From contig NW_023361469.1 in assembly GCF_001411555.2 (NCBI RefSeq), forward strand, positions 1 through 64,000: 64,000 nt of DNA. The letters run 5' to 3'. Below the pieces are notes generated by a model. It had not been told where the DNA came from. It was given only the letters and a program-made list of their open reading frames with translations, and searched no databases. The DNA comes from Juglans regia (Eukaryota > Streptophyta > Magnoliopsida > Fagales > Juglandaceae). Shown one piece after another: positions 10,478 through 22,127 of the stretch (position 1 is its first letter; every line of letters begins with the position of its first letter). The translations under genes were made by a program, and so were the position numbers.

Positions 10478-11026
10478 TGATAAGTGTTATTTTTATGTGA
10501 TTTTTATCTCTCTTTTCTTTATGAAAAGTATCATTTTCCCTTCAGTACTATTAATTTTATCTTATTTCTACGTATTTCTATTTATTTTCTTGGATTTAAA
10601 GGAATGTGAAGATTTAGTGCAAAATGAGAGCATTTTGGTACAAAAGAAGAGACTACAGATCTAGACTGATGAGAGACAGTGATATCTAAAGAGAGCCGAT
10701 GAGATTGGGGTGATGAGCATTGTCACGTGGGTAGCAAAGAGATTTCTCTTGCTCAAAGGCTACAAGACTTACCTTTCTGTAGGCGAGGAGACTCGCGACT
10801 AGAAGGCGCAACCAGGCTCTAGGCGGTTAGATTGGGTGACAAGTCTAAACAATCAACCTAAAAGACCTACCTAAACAACATAGTGGGCAACAACTAGAAA
10901 AGGCAAGATGAGTCTTTCATTCTCATTGGGAGTTTTTCTACTCAGTAGGCGAGGAGAGGGCTATGTCGTCTTTGTGACCTCCATGCCCGTTCATTTGTGA
11001 CCTCCACGCCTGTTATATTCAACGCA
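10478..11026 (+). mobile_element. Possible fragment of a Ty3/gypsy LTR
   Basis: Sequence begins TGATAAGTGTTATTTTTATG, a start often seen in plant gypsy LTRs, and runs to the target site of the next element. It has no open frame. Two near repeats of tttgtgacctccatgcc occur at about 10974-11010. No partner LTR is in the window, so the call rests on the terminal motif and context. Confidence 0.35.
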
Positions 11027-11031
11027 CATAA

Positions 11032-14000
11032 TGTAATGCACCGTTCCCGAAGGCCCGGAAAGTTAGCTCTTAATACCTAATATCAACTTAAAAATACAAC
11101 TATAAAATTCGAAAATTTCCATAAAATATTAATCTATTTAATCAATCCAAATATCTAAGTTCCTCCATGGGGACAACCTACAAATTCTTAGTAACATAAA
11201 TTATAAATTTTCCAAAAACTCGAAAATATCCTTAACTCATCGAATCAAAATACCCGAAAAATAAAGCAGTTTACTAACTACGACTCTCAAATAAGCACTT
11301 GTACCCTTAGGCACTTATTTTACTACGATCATCACACCTTGCTAAAACTTCCTACTCTTGTTCTCTAGCTGAACTATCAAAATTATCTGAAAAATATATG
11401 GAGATAAGGGGTGAGTTATCAACAACTCAGTAAGTAGAGGACATATATTAGTGTGTAAACATGAGCATTTATAGAGTTCAGAATGCAGAACAAAATATTT
11501 TCTTTCAGAATGCATAATCAAATATTTGTTTTCAAAATGCAGCGTCAGAACATGTTGTAAAAAATATCAGAACAAAAGTTCAAAAATATTCATAATCAAA
11601 ATCTCTTTGGCATAGCATAAATTGAAACATCACATCTTATTTTATCATATCAGAACAAATACCATGTTTAACCCCCCGTGGTAGGGTTGTGCAAACCCCG
11701 GTAGCTAACCGAGCAAAAACAAAATGTGAATATTCCCCTTATTCATTCTCAAAGCCCCGAGTGTGCACATAGAAAAGACCACGCAAAAAATCACTTTGTT
11801 TCCACAGTGGGTGCATCAGAAACAGAAAAGTTGGTGCCAACTTGAATAGAGGCCACAGTTTTACACCCGTGGTAAGGTTAGAACATAACAGAAACAGAAA
11901 CAGAAACAGAAACAGAATATTATGCCAGAGGTTTTCAGAAATCACATCATATCATATCAGAGTATAGAAAATCTTCAAAACATAACAAAATCATATCACA
12001 AAAACAACATTTATGCACAAAATTTCAAATTCGCTCTCTTTTTCAAAGTTCATAAACAGAATGTCAAACATAAGCTAATGTTTATGCCAGTCATGACAGA
12101 AAATACTTGCTTCTTAAACAGAATCTCATGAGTAATGCAAAACAAATAACTGAAATAGTTCAAATTTCTTTTCATAATCAAATATGTATATTTTCCAAAA
12201 ATCAATCTCAACTCATTCTATTTTAATGCAAAGTCGAGCATAGGAACCCCGCTTACATGGAATTTTTAGCTTTTCAGGAATTTTCTCAAAATGCCGAACA
12301 ATCATTAATTGTCACCTATAACATAATAACGTAATTCTCATAAATTTCCAATCAAACACAATTTCAATATTTAAGCCTAAGATGCTAAAATAATTTATTT
12401 TAATTCTTCAAAAACCTAACTTCACGTTACCCTAAAATATCATCACATTTTCTAAATTCATCAATGTCCCAATAATCAGTCTGAACAAAACAAAAAATCT
12501 AACTTATTTACTAATGAGATCAAATTATAAAATTTAATTCTAGCTAATATATTTATCACAAAATATTTTAAAATAAAATAGTTAAAACTCTGATAAGCTA
12601 GATCATAATAATAAACACAACATTATTGTTTACTCTTTAAAAGAAAACCTTGCTTAATACCAATTTAATTTACTTAAAAGTTTTCTATAAAACATAAATA
12701 AATTAGGGAGTATTAATACATAATAAAAGTTTAAACGTACATTAATACAACATATAGTAAAGGGTACTAATGTAATTTCATTTAATAAAAATAGACTAAT
12801 TAGTTTCTTTTTTTTAAAAAGCTTTAAAATAAAATCTTGCACTTACCATGTACTTCTAAAAATATAGTATCACTAATAATATATCTCAAATCTTTATTTG
12901 AAACAAAACCTACACAAAGTGAGTTTAATATATATAGAAATATATATAGACCAAACATGATCAATCTATAATTAGTCTGATGATAAGGGGTACTTTAGGA
13001 ATTAAAAAAAAACATATAAGGGCTCTATTGGAAATACAGAGATTTATAACTACAAATTCATAACTGTATAAATTTGTATGGAGCCATACTCCCGAGCGAT
13101 GGAGGGCACGAAGGCGGCAAGCTGGGCGGTTGTTTACGGTGGTGGGGGCGGCGGCAGAACACTCGTTTGAGAGAGAGACCAACTAATGAGAGAGAGAGAG
13201 AGAGAAACCTCACGTAGAAAAGGACAGAGAGACTGAAAGAGACGGAGAGGAGAGTGGGAGAGTTCGGTGGAAGCTTACCGAGAGGAGAGCGACGAACCTA
13301 GATGGAGTACAGCGCCCAGCGAAGCTCCCTGTGCTGCTGCGATGCCAAGGAGGAGGTTGGCGGCGTGGGGTGGCAGATTGGTTGCACACGATGGGGAAAG
13401 CTACTTCCTCTGTTTCGGAGGTCAAAAACAGAGTATGCCGTGGGTGTTCTTCCTTCAACGGCTGGGCGACGATGGTTGGCTTTCTGTGGTGGTGAGGCAT
13501 GCTGGAGGGTGGTGCACTGTTTGCAAGGAGGACCTGCTGACTACGACTTCGTGTGGCAGGGCAGCGGCGTCACCGAAAATAAAACCGTGTTGCGTTATGG
13601 CTTGGCCAGTGGTTGGGGGTGCTACACGACTTGGGGCGTGTTTAAGTGACCGAGGCGGAGGAGTTTTCTACAGTGGCTATCTTTCGGTGTTGGTGGTTTG
13701 CTGTGGAGGTTTATGGTGGCCTAGTTTATGGGTGCAAAGTTGACGAGCACTGAGCCGAGAATGTGTAGAGGCAGTGAACGAGAGGGATTTATGCGTGGGT
13801 AGCTGCGGCTACTTCTTTTTTAGGAGAGAAGTATATGTATATAAAGAGTTGAATGGAAAACCCTAGATGAAAACCAAATGGATGGGGGATGTGCATGAGA
13901 GACGTGCATGCGGATGGGAAGAGAGTCGTGCGGGTGAGGAAAACTGCTAGCTCATAAACCGATAGGTTTTCAAGGTTTAAACAAGCGGGTGTGGCTTGTT

Positions 14001-14146
14001 CCACAACTGTTGGGCCAAAAGCTCAAAATAAAAACTCACCACTCAATCCATAACCCAAAAAAGAAAAAGAAAAAAAAAACTAAATATCAAGCTCTAAAAA
14101 AAAAATCCATAGTCCAACCATAAAACTTCTGTGTCCGGGTGTTACA
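11032..14146 (+). mobile_element. 3.1-kb solo-LTR-like element with CATAA target duplication
   Basis: The element starts TGTAATGCACCG and ends CCGGGTGTTACA, with a short imperfect terminal inversion. It is flanked by CATAA at 11027-11031 and 14147-14151. TG...CA ends and a 5-bp duplication fit an LTR-type integrase product; no internal domains or second LTR were seen, so a solo LTR or a non-coding derivative is likely. The left half is AT-rich; 13080-13760 is G-rich with open frames on both strands (for example 13267-13743) that match no family I recognise and show no start context or splice sites. It disrupts the LTR-like sequence at 10478-11026. Confidence 0.75.
13186..13205. repeat. (GA)n microsatellite
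   Basis: A short agagagag run sits in the G-rich part of the 11032-14146 element. Confidence 0.8.
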
Positions 14147-14151
14147 CATAA

Positions 14152-15577
14152 TATCTACTTGGTCGGATAATTCCTTCCGATAGGGATCAATCTAATGCTG
14201 ACCACCAAATTCGAGTTTTGCAATCAATCTGTTAGTGATTAAATCCTTCCGAGCTCTACAATTCAAGCCGCATATAACTGAATCTTCCATTTTAGATAAT
14301 CTCATTATTCTTGGAATAATTCTTTTTATGTTAACATTTATTTTTAGAAACTATTTACGGATAGAAATTATAGGGAAGTTGATAATACCTTGCGGACAAT
14401 CGGGATAGATCACTACGCGCTAAGATTTTAAATAAATAAAAAAATCTTATATGGGTTTGTTTTGTCAAGGGGTGTAACCGGTCTGGTACAGTCCTGTTTT
14501 GGTCAAATTATAGAACCGAACCAATATACACTGATTTTGAAAATTTTAGAACCGATACAGACTGATTCATCACCAAAATTGAAACTTTCGGTTTTTCCGA
14601 CTTATGTCTGGACGGGTCCAGTTTTCCAATTTCACGTGTGGCACTATATAAGTTTAGTATTATAATTTTTTCAATACTAAACTTAATTGTAATTGTTAGA
14701 ATTTAGTATTTATTATTAACAATTATTAATTCATTAAAGTCCAATTATACTAGTATAGTATAAATAGTATCTAACTTATTAGTGAGATTAATAAACTTCA
14801 ATAATAAGATTAAAATAGTATTAATAGTGTCTAATTATGTTAGTATAAGTAGTGTGTAACTTACATAAAATGTTATACTAATTTTATATTTTAAGATTAA
14901 TAGAGTTGAATAATAAAATTTGAACTTACTATACACCAAACCGAAACCACCGATCTGAGTCAACCGATTTTCCCGTTTATTTTACCTAACTGTTCTATTT
15001 CTGCATTCGACAATTGGCAAACGTCATAATGTCTTTAACTACCTCTGTTATGTGCTGGTCCATGTCTTCAAAGATATGCGTTATTCAGAAAATGGAAGGA
15101 AACCCTTGAGCACTTGATAAAAACTCAAGGGTAAAACACCCTCCGTATGTAATTAAAGACGAAAAGTCAAGTATATATTATAACTAATCTATCTTACTTT
15201 ATAAAATAATTAATTTCCATTTGATTTGGTGTCAACCCTATTCTCTAAGGGTATTAGAATGACTTAGTTGATTATTGATTTTTATATTTTCTTATGTACG
15301 AAAGTTTAAAATCTTAAATTTTTAGTATCGACCCGTTTAGATGTTGACACCTTACAACGATCTCGGCCAAGGCGTAGTAGTTTCTGACTACCTCGAGGAA
15401 GTTATGTCCTTGCTTCTTTCCCAAGGATTAACAAAAAAACTCAAGAATGTATAGCATTTAATGCAGGGTAATTATGACGATGGAAGAGGAAGTGAACGCT
15501 AAAAACTATATTATGGGCTAAATCCAAAGATCATGAAGCAGGGGGCATACATGTAAATTAAAGAATTCATTAACTTA
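14152..15577. other. AT-rich intergenic DNA
   Basis: No gene is supported. From 14465 the text ggggtgtaaccggtctggta resembles a hAT-type MITE terminus, but no matching right end was found. The stretch 14640-14930 is very AT-rich with repeated short phrases (agtatt, aataagatt). Confidence 0.5.
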
Positions 15578-15834
15578 ATGAATGTCACCACCATTGCTGA
15601 GTTGGGAGTCTATATTGTGGCAGAGACACTTGACAATGATGATTCCTTACAAGAGGAAGAGTGGAGTGCGCGAAACAGAATAATTAAGTTTCATACTAAA
15701 GAATGCCAGTCAATAGCAGGGCCATTTTTTGATGTGATCACTGATCAGGCAACCCAATTCATAAATGACTGCACTATAGCATCTACTGGAATTGTTTATT
15801 TTCAAAGGAAGTTGATTCCTTCGAAAAGAATGCA
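15578..15834 (+). pseudogene. Unrecognised open fragment truncated by LTR-like DNA
   Basis: An open frame starts MNVTTIAELGVYIVAE and continues NDDSLQEEEWSARNR and GPFFDVITDQATQFINDC. I do not recognise the family. Codon-like composition suggests it was once coding. From about 15835 the frame runs into the inverted LTR-like fragment, so the remaining residues are not native. A receptor-kinase scrap lies on the far side of that LTR; whether both come from one gene is unknown. Confidence 0.35.
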
Positions 15835-16865
15835 TGTTCTAAAATATGCATGTTCTGTTATCAAAAGAAATTTAAACTACTTCAGTTATTTATTCTACGT
15901 TACTCTTGAGATTCTGTTCAAGAATAAAGTAATTTTCTGGCATGACTGGTGTAGACATGAGTTTATTTTCTAGCATTTTGTTTCTGAATTATGTAAAAGA
16001 GGGCGAATATGAAATTTTGTGCATAAATTATATTTTTGTGATCTGATTTTGTTTTGTTCTGAAGATGTTCTTTATTCTGATATGATGTGATTTCTGAAAA
16101 CTTTTGGCATGACATTCTGAATCGGGATTTAGTTTGTGGATGGTGATCTATTTGACCTACCACGGGTGCTAATAGTGGCTTCTGTTTGGGTTGGTACCAA
16201 CTGTTCTATTTCTGGTGCACCCACTTTAGAAACAAAGTAGTTTTTCTGGTAGTCTTTCCTATGTGCACACTCGGGGCTCCAAGAATATATAAGGAGAAGA
16301 TTCACATTCTGTTTATGCTCAGTTAGCTACCAGGATTTACACAACTCTACCACGGGGTTTAAACATGGCCTCTGATGTGATATGATGTTCTGGTATGATG
16401 ATTGTTAGTTATGCTATGCCAAAATACTTTGAATAAGAATATTTTTTGAAACTTTCGCTCTAATATTTTTGATAACATGTTTTGGTTCTGCATTCTGAAA
16501 GTAAAGTATTTTGTTCTACATTCTGAATTCTGTAAATGCTCATGTTTGCACACTATATATGTTCTCTGCTTACTGAGTTGTTGATGACTCACCCCTTATC
16601 TCCAAACATTTTTCAGAAGATTTTGAATAGTTCAGCTAAGGATTAGGATTATGGAGCATCGATGAGAATTATGAAGTATCGGTGAAATGATTATTTAAGC
16701 ATAGTGGATTACTCATAGAGGACTTATGAGAATTGGCATATTTTATTAAGAGATTTTGTAGTATTCTAATGACTTTATATTTTGGAATCTGTAAATATAT
16801 TGATGAATTATGAGTTTTAAATTACAGGGAGTAACTCTTCGATCCTTGCGGGATCGGGCGTTACA
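15835..16865 (-). mobile_element. Truncated relative of the 11032-14146 element, inverted
   Basis: On the minus strand it starts TGTAACGCCCGATCC at 16865 and aligns with the first 1.2 kb or so of the 11032 element. Shared blocks include ggagataaggggtgagt, caacaactcagtaag, aaacatgagcattta and ttttcagaaatcacatcat. Homology stops at about 15835, so the 3' part is missing. No target duplication can be set because one end is lost. Confidence 0.75.
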
Positions 16866-17150
16866 CGAGTATTACAGAGAATTGATGAATTCTCCCAGAT
16901 TAATCATCTGGGTGTGACTCCTATTCGTGGATGGTGTTGCGAGAAATACGAGACGATCATTGTGTTTGACTACTTTCCAAATGGAAGCCTAGATCGTTGG
17001 TTGTATGGACCTGGTGTTCTCCCTTGGAGTCTGTGATTCAAACTCATCAAAGAGATTGCAGAGGACTGGCTCATGGAAATTTCAAGACCAACAGTTTTGT
17101 CTTTCTCGAATTCGAAGTCAAAATAGGGAAAGATTATTTTATGGGAAGAT
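16866..17150 (+). pseudogene. Receptor-like kinase fragment
   Basis: In one frame this reads VLQRIDEFSQINHLGVTPIR, then GWCCEKYETIIVFDYFPNGS and LDRWLYGPGVLPWS, then a stop; after a frameshift it continues GLAHGNFKTNSFVFLEFEVK and IGKDYF. This matches the middle of a plant serine/threonine receptor-kinase domain (hinge VFDYFPNGSLD; catalytic-loop region HGNFKTN, where active kinases have HRD). The ATP-binding and C-terminal lobes are missing. It joins the inverted LTR-like fragment at 16865. Confidence 0.75.
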
Positions 17151-17779
17151 TTTTTTGCTACTACAAGTCTTATAATTAATGTGCTAGGTACAACTTCCTA
17201 CTATTTATATCATATTTTGTTCGTAAAGAAGAATAAGAAACCACAAATATCCTTTAAAGATATTACAGTCTCACTATCATTTTTAGCCTTTTGAAAATTG
17301 CTCAGTTTACTACTTTTTTTGGAAAAATAAAATAAGTAAAAATAATTATTCATTAGTACTAGACGTAATTTTTAAATATATTGTTTGACACTCTTCCATT
17401 TTGTTTAAATAAAATATATATTGAAGAAAAAATTAACTTTAATGTGCCTGAATCTCTGACAGCGTCGGTGCAGAAAGAAGGTGCTGATCGGCAATCAGTC
17501 ATTCTCCATATACATTTTATATAGGCATTCTCCATGAAATATTTATTGGTAAAATTAACTCTTTTATATAGGCATTTTCTATTTTATATGTATTTCAGAT
17601 ACATTGTTTTAATAGTTGTAGTAGTGATTATATATAATCACCTATTTAGATTTATAAAATTTAATATAAATAAAGGTTCACGCATTGCGCAGGTTATAGG
17701 CTCGTATACATTAACACCTTGGTAGCCATGTAGTAGTAATTATATATAATCAACTTAGCCATGAAAATTGACTATAGTT
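17151..17779. other. AT-rich spacer
   Basis: No gene seen. A short repeat (tattttatataggcattctc) occurs at about 17513-17533 and again near 17565-17580. The stretch leads into decayed gypsy gag sequence. Confidence 0.5.
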
Positions 17780-18170
17780 GTCTCGACCACAACCCAGAGC
17801 ACCATCTTTTATGCCACCCATCAAGAGTGTTGATCAACAGCCTTGACCAAGAAACTTGCAACCAAGTTCGTCTAGTCGGCCTCAGAGGGGAAACACCAAC
17901 AGCCAAATAATGAAAGAACCAACCACTCTAGTAGTGCAAACGAGTGCACCAGCAATAATCCCTATACTAAGATGATGATGGGAAAATGTTTCCGATGCAA
18001 TCAGCCTGGACATCGCTCTAATGAGTGTCCCACATGTTGACTAGTACATATGATTGAAGAAGAAGAGGGAGGTCAGGAAGATGAGGACGACAATGGAGAT
18101 GAAGAACCAGGGGAGTTTCTGGAAGGTGATGAAGGTGAACCAGTGAACTGTGTCATACAATGAGTGATGC
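17780..18170 (+). pseudogene. Ty3/gypsy gag C-terminus with zinc knuckle
   Basis: At 17970-18040 the frame reads KMMMGKCFRCNQPGHRSNEC, a good CCHC nucleocapsid knuckle (CX2CX4HX4C), followed by an acidic tail (EEEGGQEDEDDNGDEE). The knuckle packages element RNA. Only the C-terminal part of gag is recognisable, in broken frames; nothing of a 5' LTR was found upstream. Confidence 0.75.
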
Positions 18171-18700
18171 TAGTGCCAAAATTTGAAGAGGAGAATTAGA
18201 GGCACTCGATATTCAGAACACGTTGCACTATCAACAATAAGGTATGTAATGTGATCATAGATAGTGATAGCTGTGAGAATATTGTGCCCAAGGCCCTTGT
18301 TACTGCACTTGCGTTAAAATCGAAAAGCACCCATGACCCTATAAAATCAGCTGGATTCGGAAGGGGGCCGAGACTCGTAAAAACAATCTTTGTAGAGTTC
18401 CTTTCTCCATCGGAAAATTTGATAAGGATGAGGCAATATTCGATGTGGTTGAAATGGATGCTTGTCACATATTATTGGGACGACCATGGCAATTTGATGT
18501 GGATGCTACTTACAAAGGGCGGGAGAATATATATGTGTTTTGGTGGCAGGGGCGAAAAAAAGTATTGGTTCCTACGGGAGACAAAGCACATGATTCGGCT
18601 ATTGTAGTGAAAAAAAACTCTTTCCTCACAGTCTCTGAAGCTCAATTTATGGTAGATGCTAAGGAGGTAGGGGAGGTTTGGATCCTTGTGGTGTAGGGAA
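18171..18700 (+). pseudogene. Ty3/gypsy aspartic protease region
   Basis: The protease core reads CNVIIDSDSCENIVPKAL, where the usual catalytic triplet D-S/T-G is D-S-D, so activity is likely lost. After a frameshift it continues VEMDACHILLGRPWQFDVDA and GRENIYVFWWQGRKKVLVP, typical of the protease-RT linker in plant gypsy elements. The protease would cut the gag-pol polyprotein. Confidence 0.85.
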
Positions 18701-18800
18701 GTGACTTAGTAGAAGCAGTCGATATTCCCCTACAAGTGCAGCACCTCTTATCTGAGTTTGGAGACATCATGCCACAAGAACTACCCAAGGGACTGCCACT

Positions 18801-19523
18801 ATGAGAGATGTCCAGCACCACATCGATTTGGTCCCAGGAGCAAGCCTCCCGAATCTGTCTCATTACCGTATGAGTCCCAATGAGCATCAAATTCTTCAAA
18901 CACAAGTGGAAGCAGTCATCCAAAAGGGCCTGATCAGGGAGAGTATGAGTCCATGCACTATGCCAGCGTTGCTCACACTAAAGAAAGACAAAAGCTGGAG
19001 GATGTGCGTGGACAGTCACGCCATCAACAAAATCACGGTAAAATATCGATTTCCCATTCCCCACTTAGCTGATATGCTCAACTTGCTTGCAGGGTCTAAT
19101 GTGTTCTCAAAGATAGACCTACGGAGTGGGTGCCATCATATTAGAATTCAGCCCGGTGATAAGTTGAAGACAGTGTTTAAAACCAAGGATGGCCTATACG
19201 AATGGTTGGTGATGTCGTTCGGCTTATTTAATGCACCAAATGCTTTTATGAGGATCATGCACTAGGTGCTCAAGCCATTCATCAGGAAGTTTGTCATCAT
19301 TTATTTCAATGACATTCTTCTCTATAGCCGAGATGAGGAAGAACACGTTGGGCATTTACGAGAGGTTCTATCTGTGCTGCTAGACAACAAGCTACTTGTC
19401 AACCTCAAGAAATGCACCTTCATGAGTGACCGACTATTGGTCCTTGGGTTTGTGATAAGTGCAAAGGGCATTCACGTGGATGAAGAAAAGTCAAGGCCAT
19501 CCGAGAGTGGCCGAGACCTGTGA
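18801..19523 (+). pseudogene. Ty3/gypsy reverse transcriptase, decayed
   Basis: RT motifs in order are [51 protein letters not shown] and [18 protein letters not shown], then a stop (19263), then KPFIRKFVIIYFNDILLYS. The catalytic YxDD box is F-N-D, with the first Asp replaced. A further stop ends the open part after GIHVDEEK. Order and spacing match Ty3/gypsy RT. Confidence 0.9.
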
Positions 19524-20210
19524 CTGTTGGTCAGGTGCGCAAGTTCCATGGACTGGCAACCTTCTTCCAAAGGTTCATCAAGAACTTCAGTTCCTTTCGC
19601 AGCTCCCATCACCAAGTGCATGAAAAAGGGTTAGTTTCGTTAGGAAGAAGAACAAGAAGCCAGTTTTGCTCTAATAAAAGAAAGGCTGTCTACGGCACCT
19701 GTGTTGGCTTCACCAAACTTTGAAAAGCTCTTCGAAGTGGAGTGTGATGCGTCTATAATGGGCATTGGCACAATTCTATCAGAAGAAGGTTGGCCTAAAG
19801 AACTTTCCAGTGAGAAGCTAAATGAGTCTCAGCTGAAGTGGACAACTTACAGGCTAGAATTCTACGTTGTTATTTAGTCTCTTAAGCACTTGGAACGTTA
19901 TTTGATCCAAAGAGAATTTGTTTTATACAGCGATCATCATGCCTTGAAATTTATAAACACTCAGAGTAAGTTGATCCGAATGCATGCAAGATGGATCGGG
20001 TTCATGCAGAAGTTTACCATGGTGTTGAAACATAATCGGGACAACAGAACAAGGCTAGTGACTTTGAAGGCTAAACTCACAGGCTTTGAACAGCTACAAG
20101 ATTTATATGCCAATGATCTGGATTTCACTGATATGTGGAGCAAGTGCTGGAATGGACAAGCTGCAGGTGACTTTCACATTCATGCTGGCTATATTTTTCG
20201 TGGGAACTAG
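19520..20210 (+). pseudogene. Ty3/gypsy RT connection and RNase H, decayed
   Basis: VGQVRKFHGLATFFQRFIKN is the RT thumb/connection. RNase H follows after a frameshift with [27 protein letters not shown], a stop, then LKHLERYLIQREFVLYSDHH and ALKFINTQSKL. It degrades RNA in the RNA:DNA hybrid. Several stops and at least one frameshift are present. Confidence 0.85.
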
Positions 20211-21407
20211 CTTTGCATCACTCGAACTTCATTGCGCAAGCACCTGATCTGAGAGCTTCATAGGGGAGGCTTAGGAGGACATGTGGGAAGGGGCAAAAGC
20301 ATTTCTTTGGTGGCCGAACGCTACTTTTGGTCTCAACTAAAGAAGGATGTGGACAAGTTCGTGTAGCAGTGCCCTATATGCCAAGTGGGGAAGGGGCAGT
20401 CCCAAAACACGGGACTCTACATGCCTTTACACGTGCCAAAGAATATTTGGGAAGACTTGAGCATGGATTTTGTATTCAGCCTACCCCGAACCCAATGTGG
20501 AGGTAATTTCATCTTTGTAGTTGTTGATAGATTTTCAAAAATGGCACACTTCACTCCTTGCCAAAAGACATTAAACGCATCTAAGGTCACTCGTATTTTC
20601 TTTAAAGAAGAGGTTTGCTTGCATGGAGTCCCCAAAACCATCACTTCGGACCGTGACACTAAGTTCCTCAACCATTTTTGGGTAACTTTGTGGAGGAAGT
20701 TTGGAACGTCCGTCAAGTATAGCAGCACCTGCCATTCTCAAATCGATGGCCATACCGAAGTGACTAACATAAAATTGGGCAACATGATTTGGTGTATTTC
20801 TGGTGATAAACCGAAGCAATGGGACGTCAGCCTTCCACAAATAGACTTTGCTTTCAATAGCATGTGTAACCGCTCCATAGGAAAATCACCATTTGAGATT
20901 GTCTACACTCAACCCCCTAAACATGCCCTGGATTTGGTTCCTCTTCTTAATCTACCAGGCTTCAATACAGTAGCTGAGATTATGGCTTCAAGAATTAAGC
21001 AAGTACAATCAGAAGTTCGAAGCAATCTAGAAAAAGCCAACGAAAAATACAAGGCAGCAGCTGATAAGCGCAATCAAGCTAAAACATTTGCAGAGGGTGA
21101 TCTGGTCATGATTTATTTGCTCAAGGGGCGTTTACCATCGGGTGCATACAAGAAACTGCAAAAAAAGAAGTGTGGTCCATTTCATGTCCTTAAGAAAATC
21201 AATGATAATGCCTATGTGATTGAGCTACCAAAATATATGGCAATTTCATCAACCTTTAATGTGGCAGATTTGTATGAGTATCTTTCACCAGATGAGCCAC
21301 TCTATAGCAACAATGACTCCAGGTCAAGTCTTCTTCCTAGGGAGGGCGAGTTGATGCAAAACATTAACAAGCAAGTTGCTAAATCACCGATGAATGACCA
21401 AGAATAG
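20211..21407 (+). pseudogene. Ty3/gypsy integrase, with a long open part from 20385
   Basis: The zinc-binding region (LHRGGLGGHVGRGKS, AERYFWSQLKKDVDKF, stop, [13 protein letters not shown]) precedes a 340-codon open stretch. The integrase core shows [41 protein letters not shown] and DGHTEV, so D, D and E can all be placed. The C-terminal part ([20 protein letters not shown]) is the usual domain after the core; no chromodomain was seen. Upstream stops make it non-functional. Nothing clearly LTR-like could be delimited downstream. Confidence 0.9.
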
Positions 21408-22127
21408 CATGTTCAGATCACACCAGCGTAGCCCAATATTCTCCACGATTTCTTTCCTTTTTCATAGCAAATAAGATGGATTGTTGTTCTATTTTCTTTC
21501 CTATTGTGGTTCTATTTCTTTCCTTAGCTTATTACACTCTTATGGTATTTTTCTATTAGAATAAACTTTCCTTTATTGTTATTCTCCTCCTACAATTAAT
21601 CTGTAAGTGGGAAGAGATGGATTATTATTTTCATTGTCAAAGTTTCAAAAGTTCTATCAATAAAGTTGATATCAGTTTCGTTCCAAGAAGACACAACTCT
21701 TCTTCATATTTTTTCATTCGTCTTCCACAATGCTAAAGATCTACTTCATGATGTTAACATATAACAACATAGATTCTCAGTCATGCAAATGACATAAAAA
21801 TCAAAATTATCAAATAATATGAAAATCAAATTAATGAAGAAAGAGGAAGCAACAACTAAGAAGAAAAGGAAGGCTCCTGGGAAGAGAGAAAGAAAAAAGA
21901 AGAAAAGAAAAAGAAAAAAAAATAAAGAGGAAAAGAAGAAAAGAAAAGAGAGAAGAAAGAGGGAGAGAAGACGTTTGTGTGAGGAGGACAAAAGAAATAA
22001 GAGAAGAAATGAAAAAAAGTGGTGAAGAGAAGAAAGAAAAAAAAAAAGAAGGAAAGGAAATTAAAGAGAAGAAACAAAGATGTTGTGACAATATAGGGTT
22101 TGGGAAGAGAAAAAGTATAGTATACTA
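21408..22127. other. Spacer with a purine-rich tract
   Basis: After the gypsy stop comes T-rich sequence that may hold decayed LTR. From about 21819 to 22085 the plus strand is nearly pure A/G (gaagaaaagg, aaagaaaaag), giving meaningless Lys/Arg-rich or Phe/Ser-rich open frames on both strands. Confidence 0.6.

Noticed and set aside
13267..13743. Open frames of up to 158 codons in G-rich DNA
   Set aside because: Both strands are open, composition is low-complexity, and the stretch lies inside a TG...CA element with a target duplication. No domain was recognised.
14463..15000. Possible hAT MITE starting ggggtgtaaccggtctgg
   Set aside because: The left text is MITE-like, but no right end with a matching inverted repeat or 8-bp duplication was found.
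15578..17150. One kinase gene split by the LTR-like fragment
   Set aside because: The left fragment could not be matched to any receptor-kinase segment, so a single origin is not supported.
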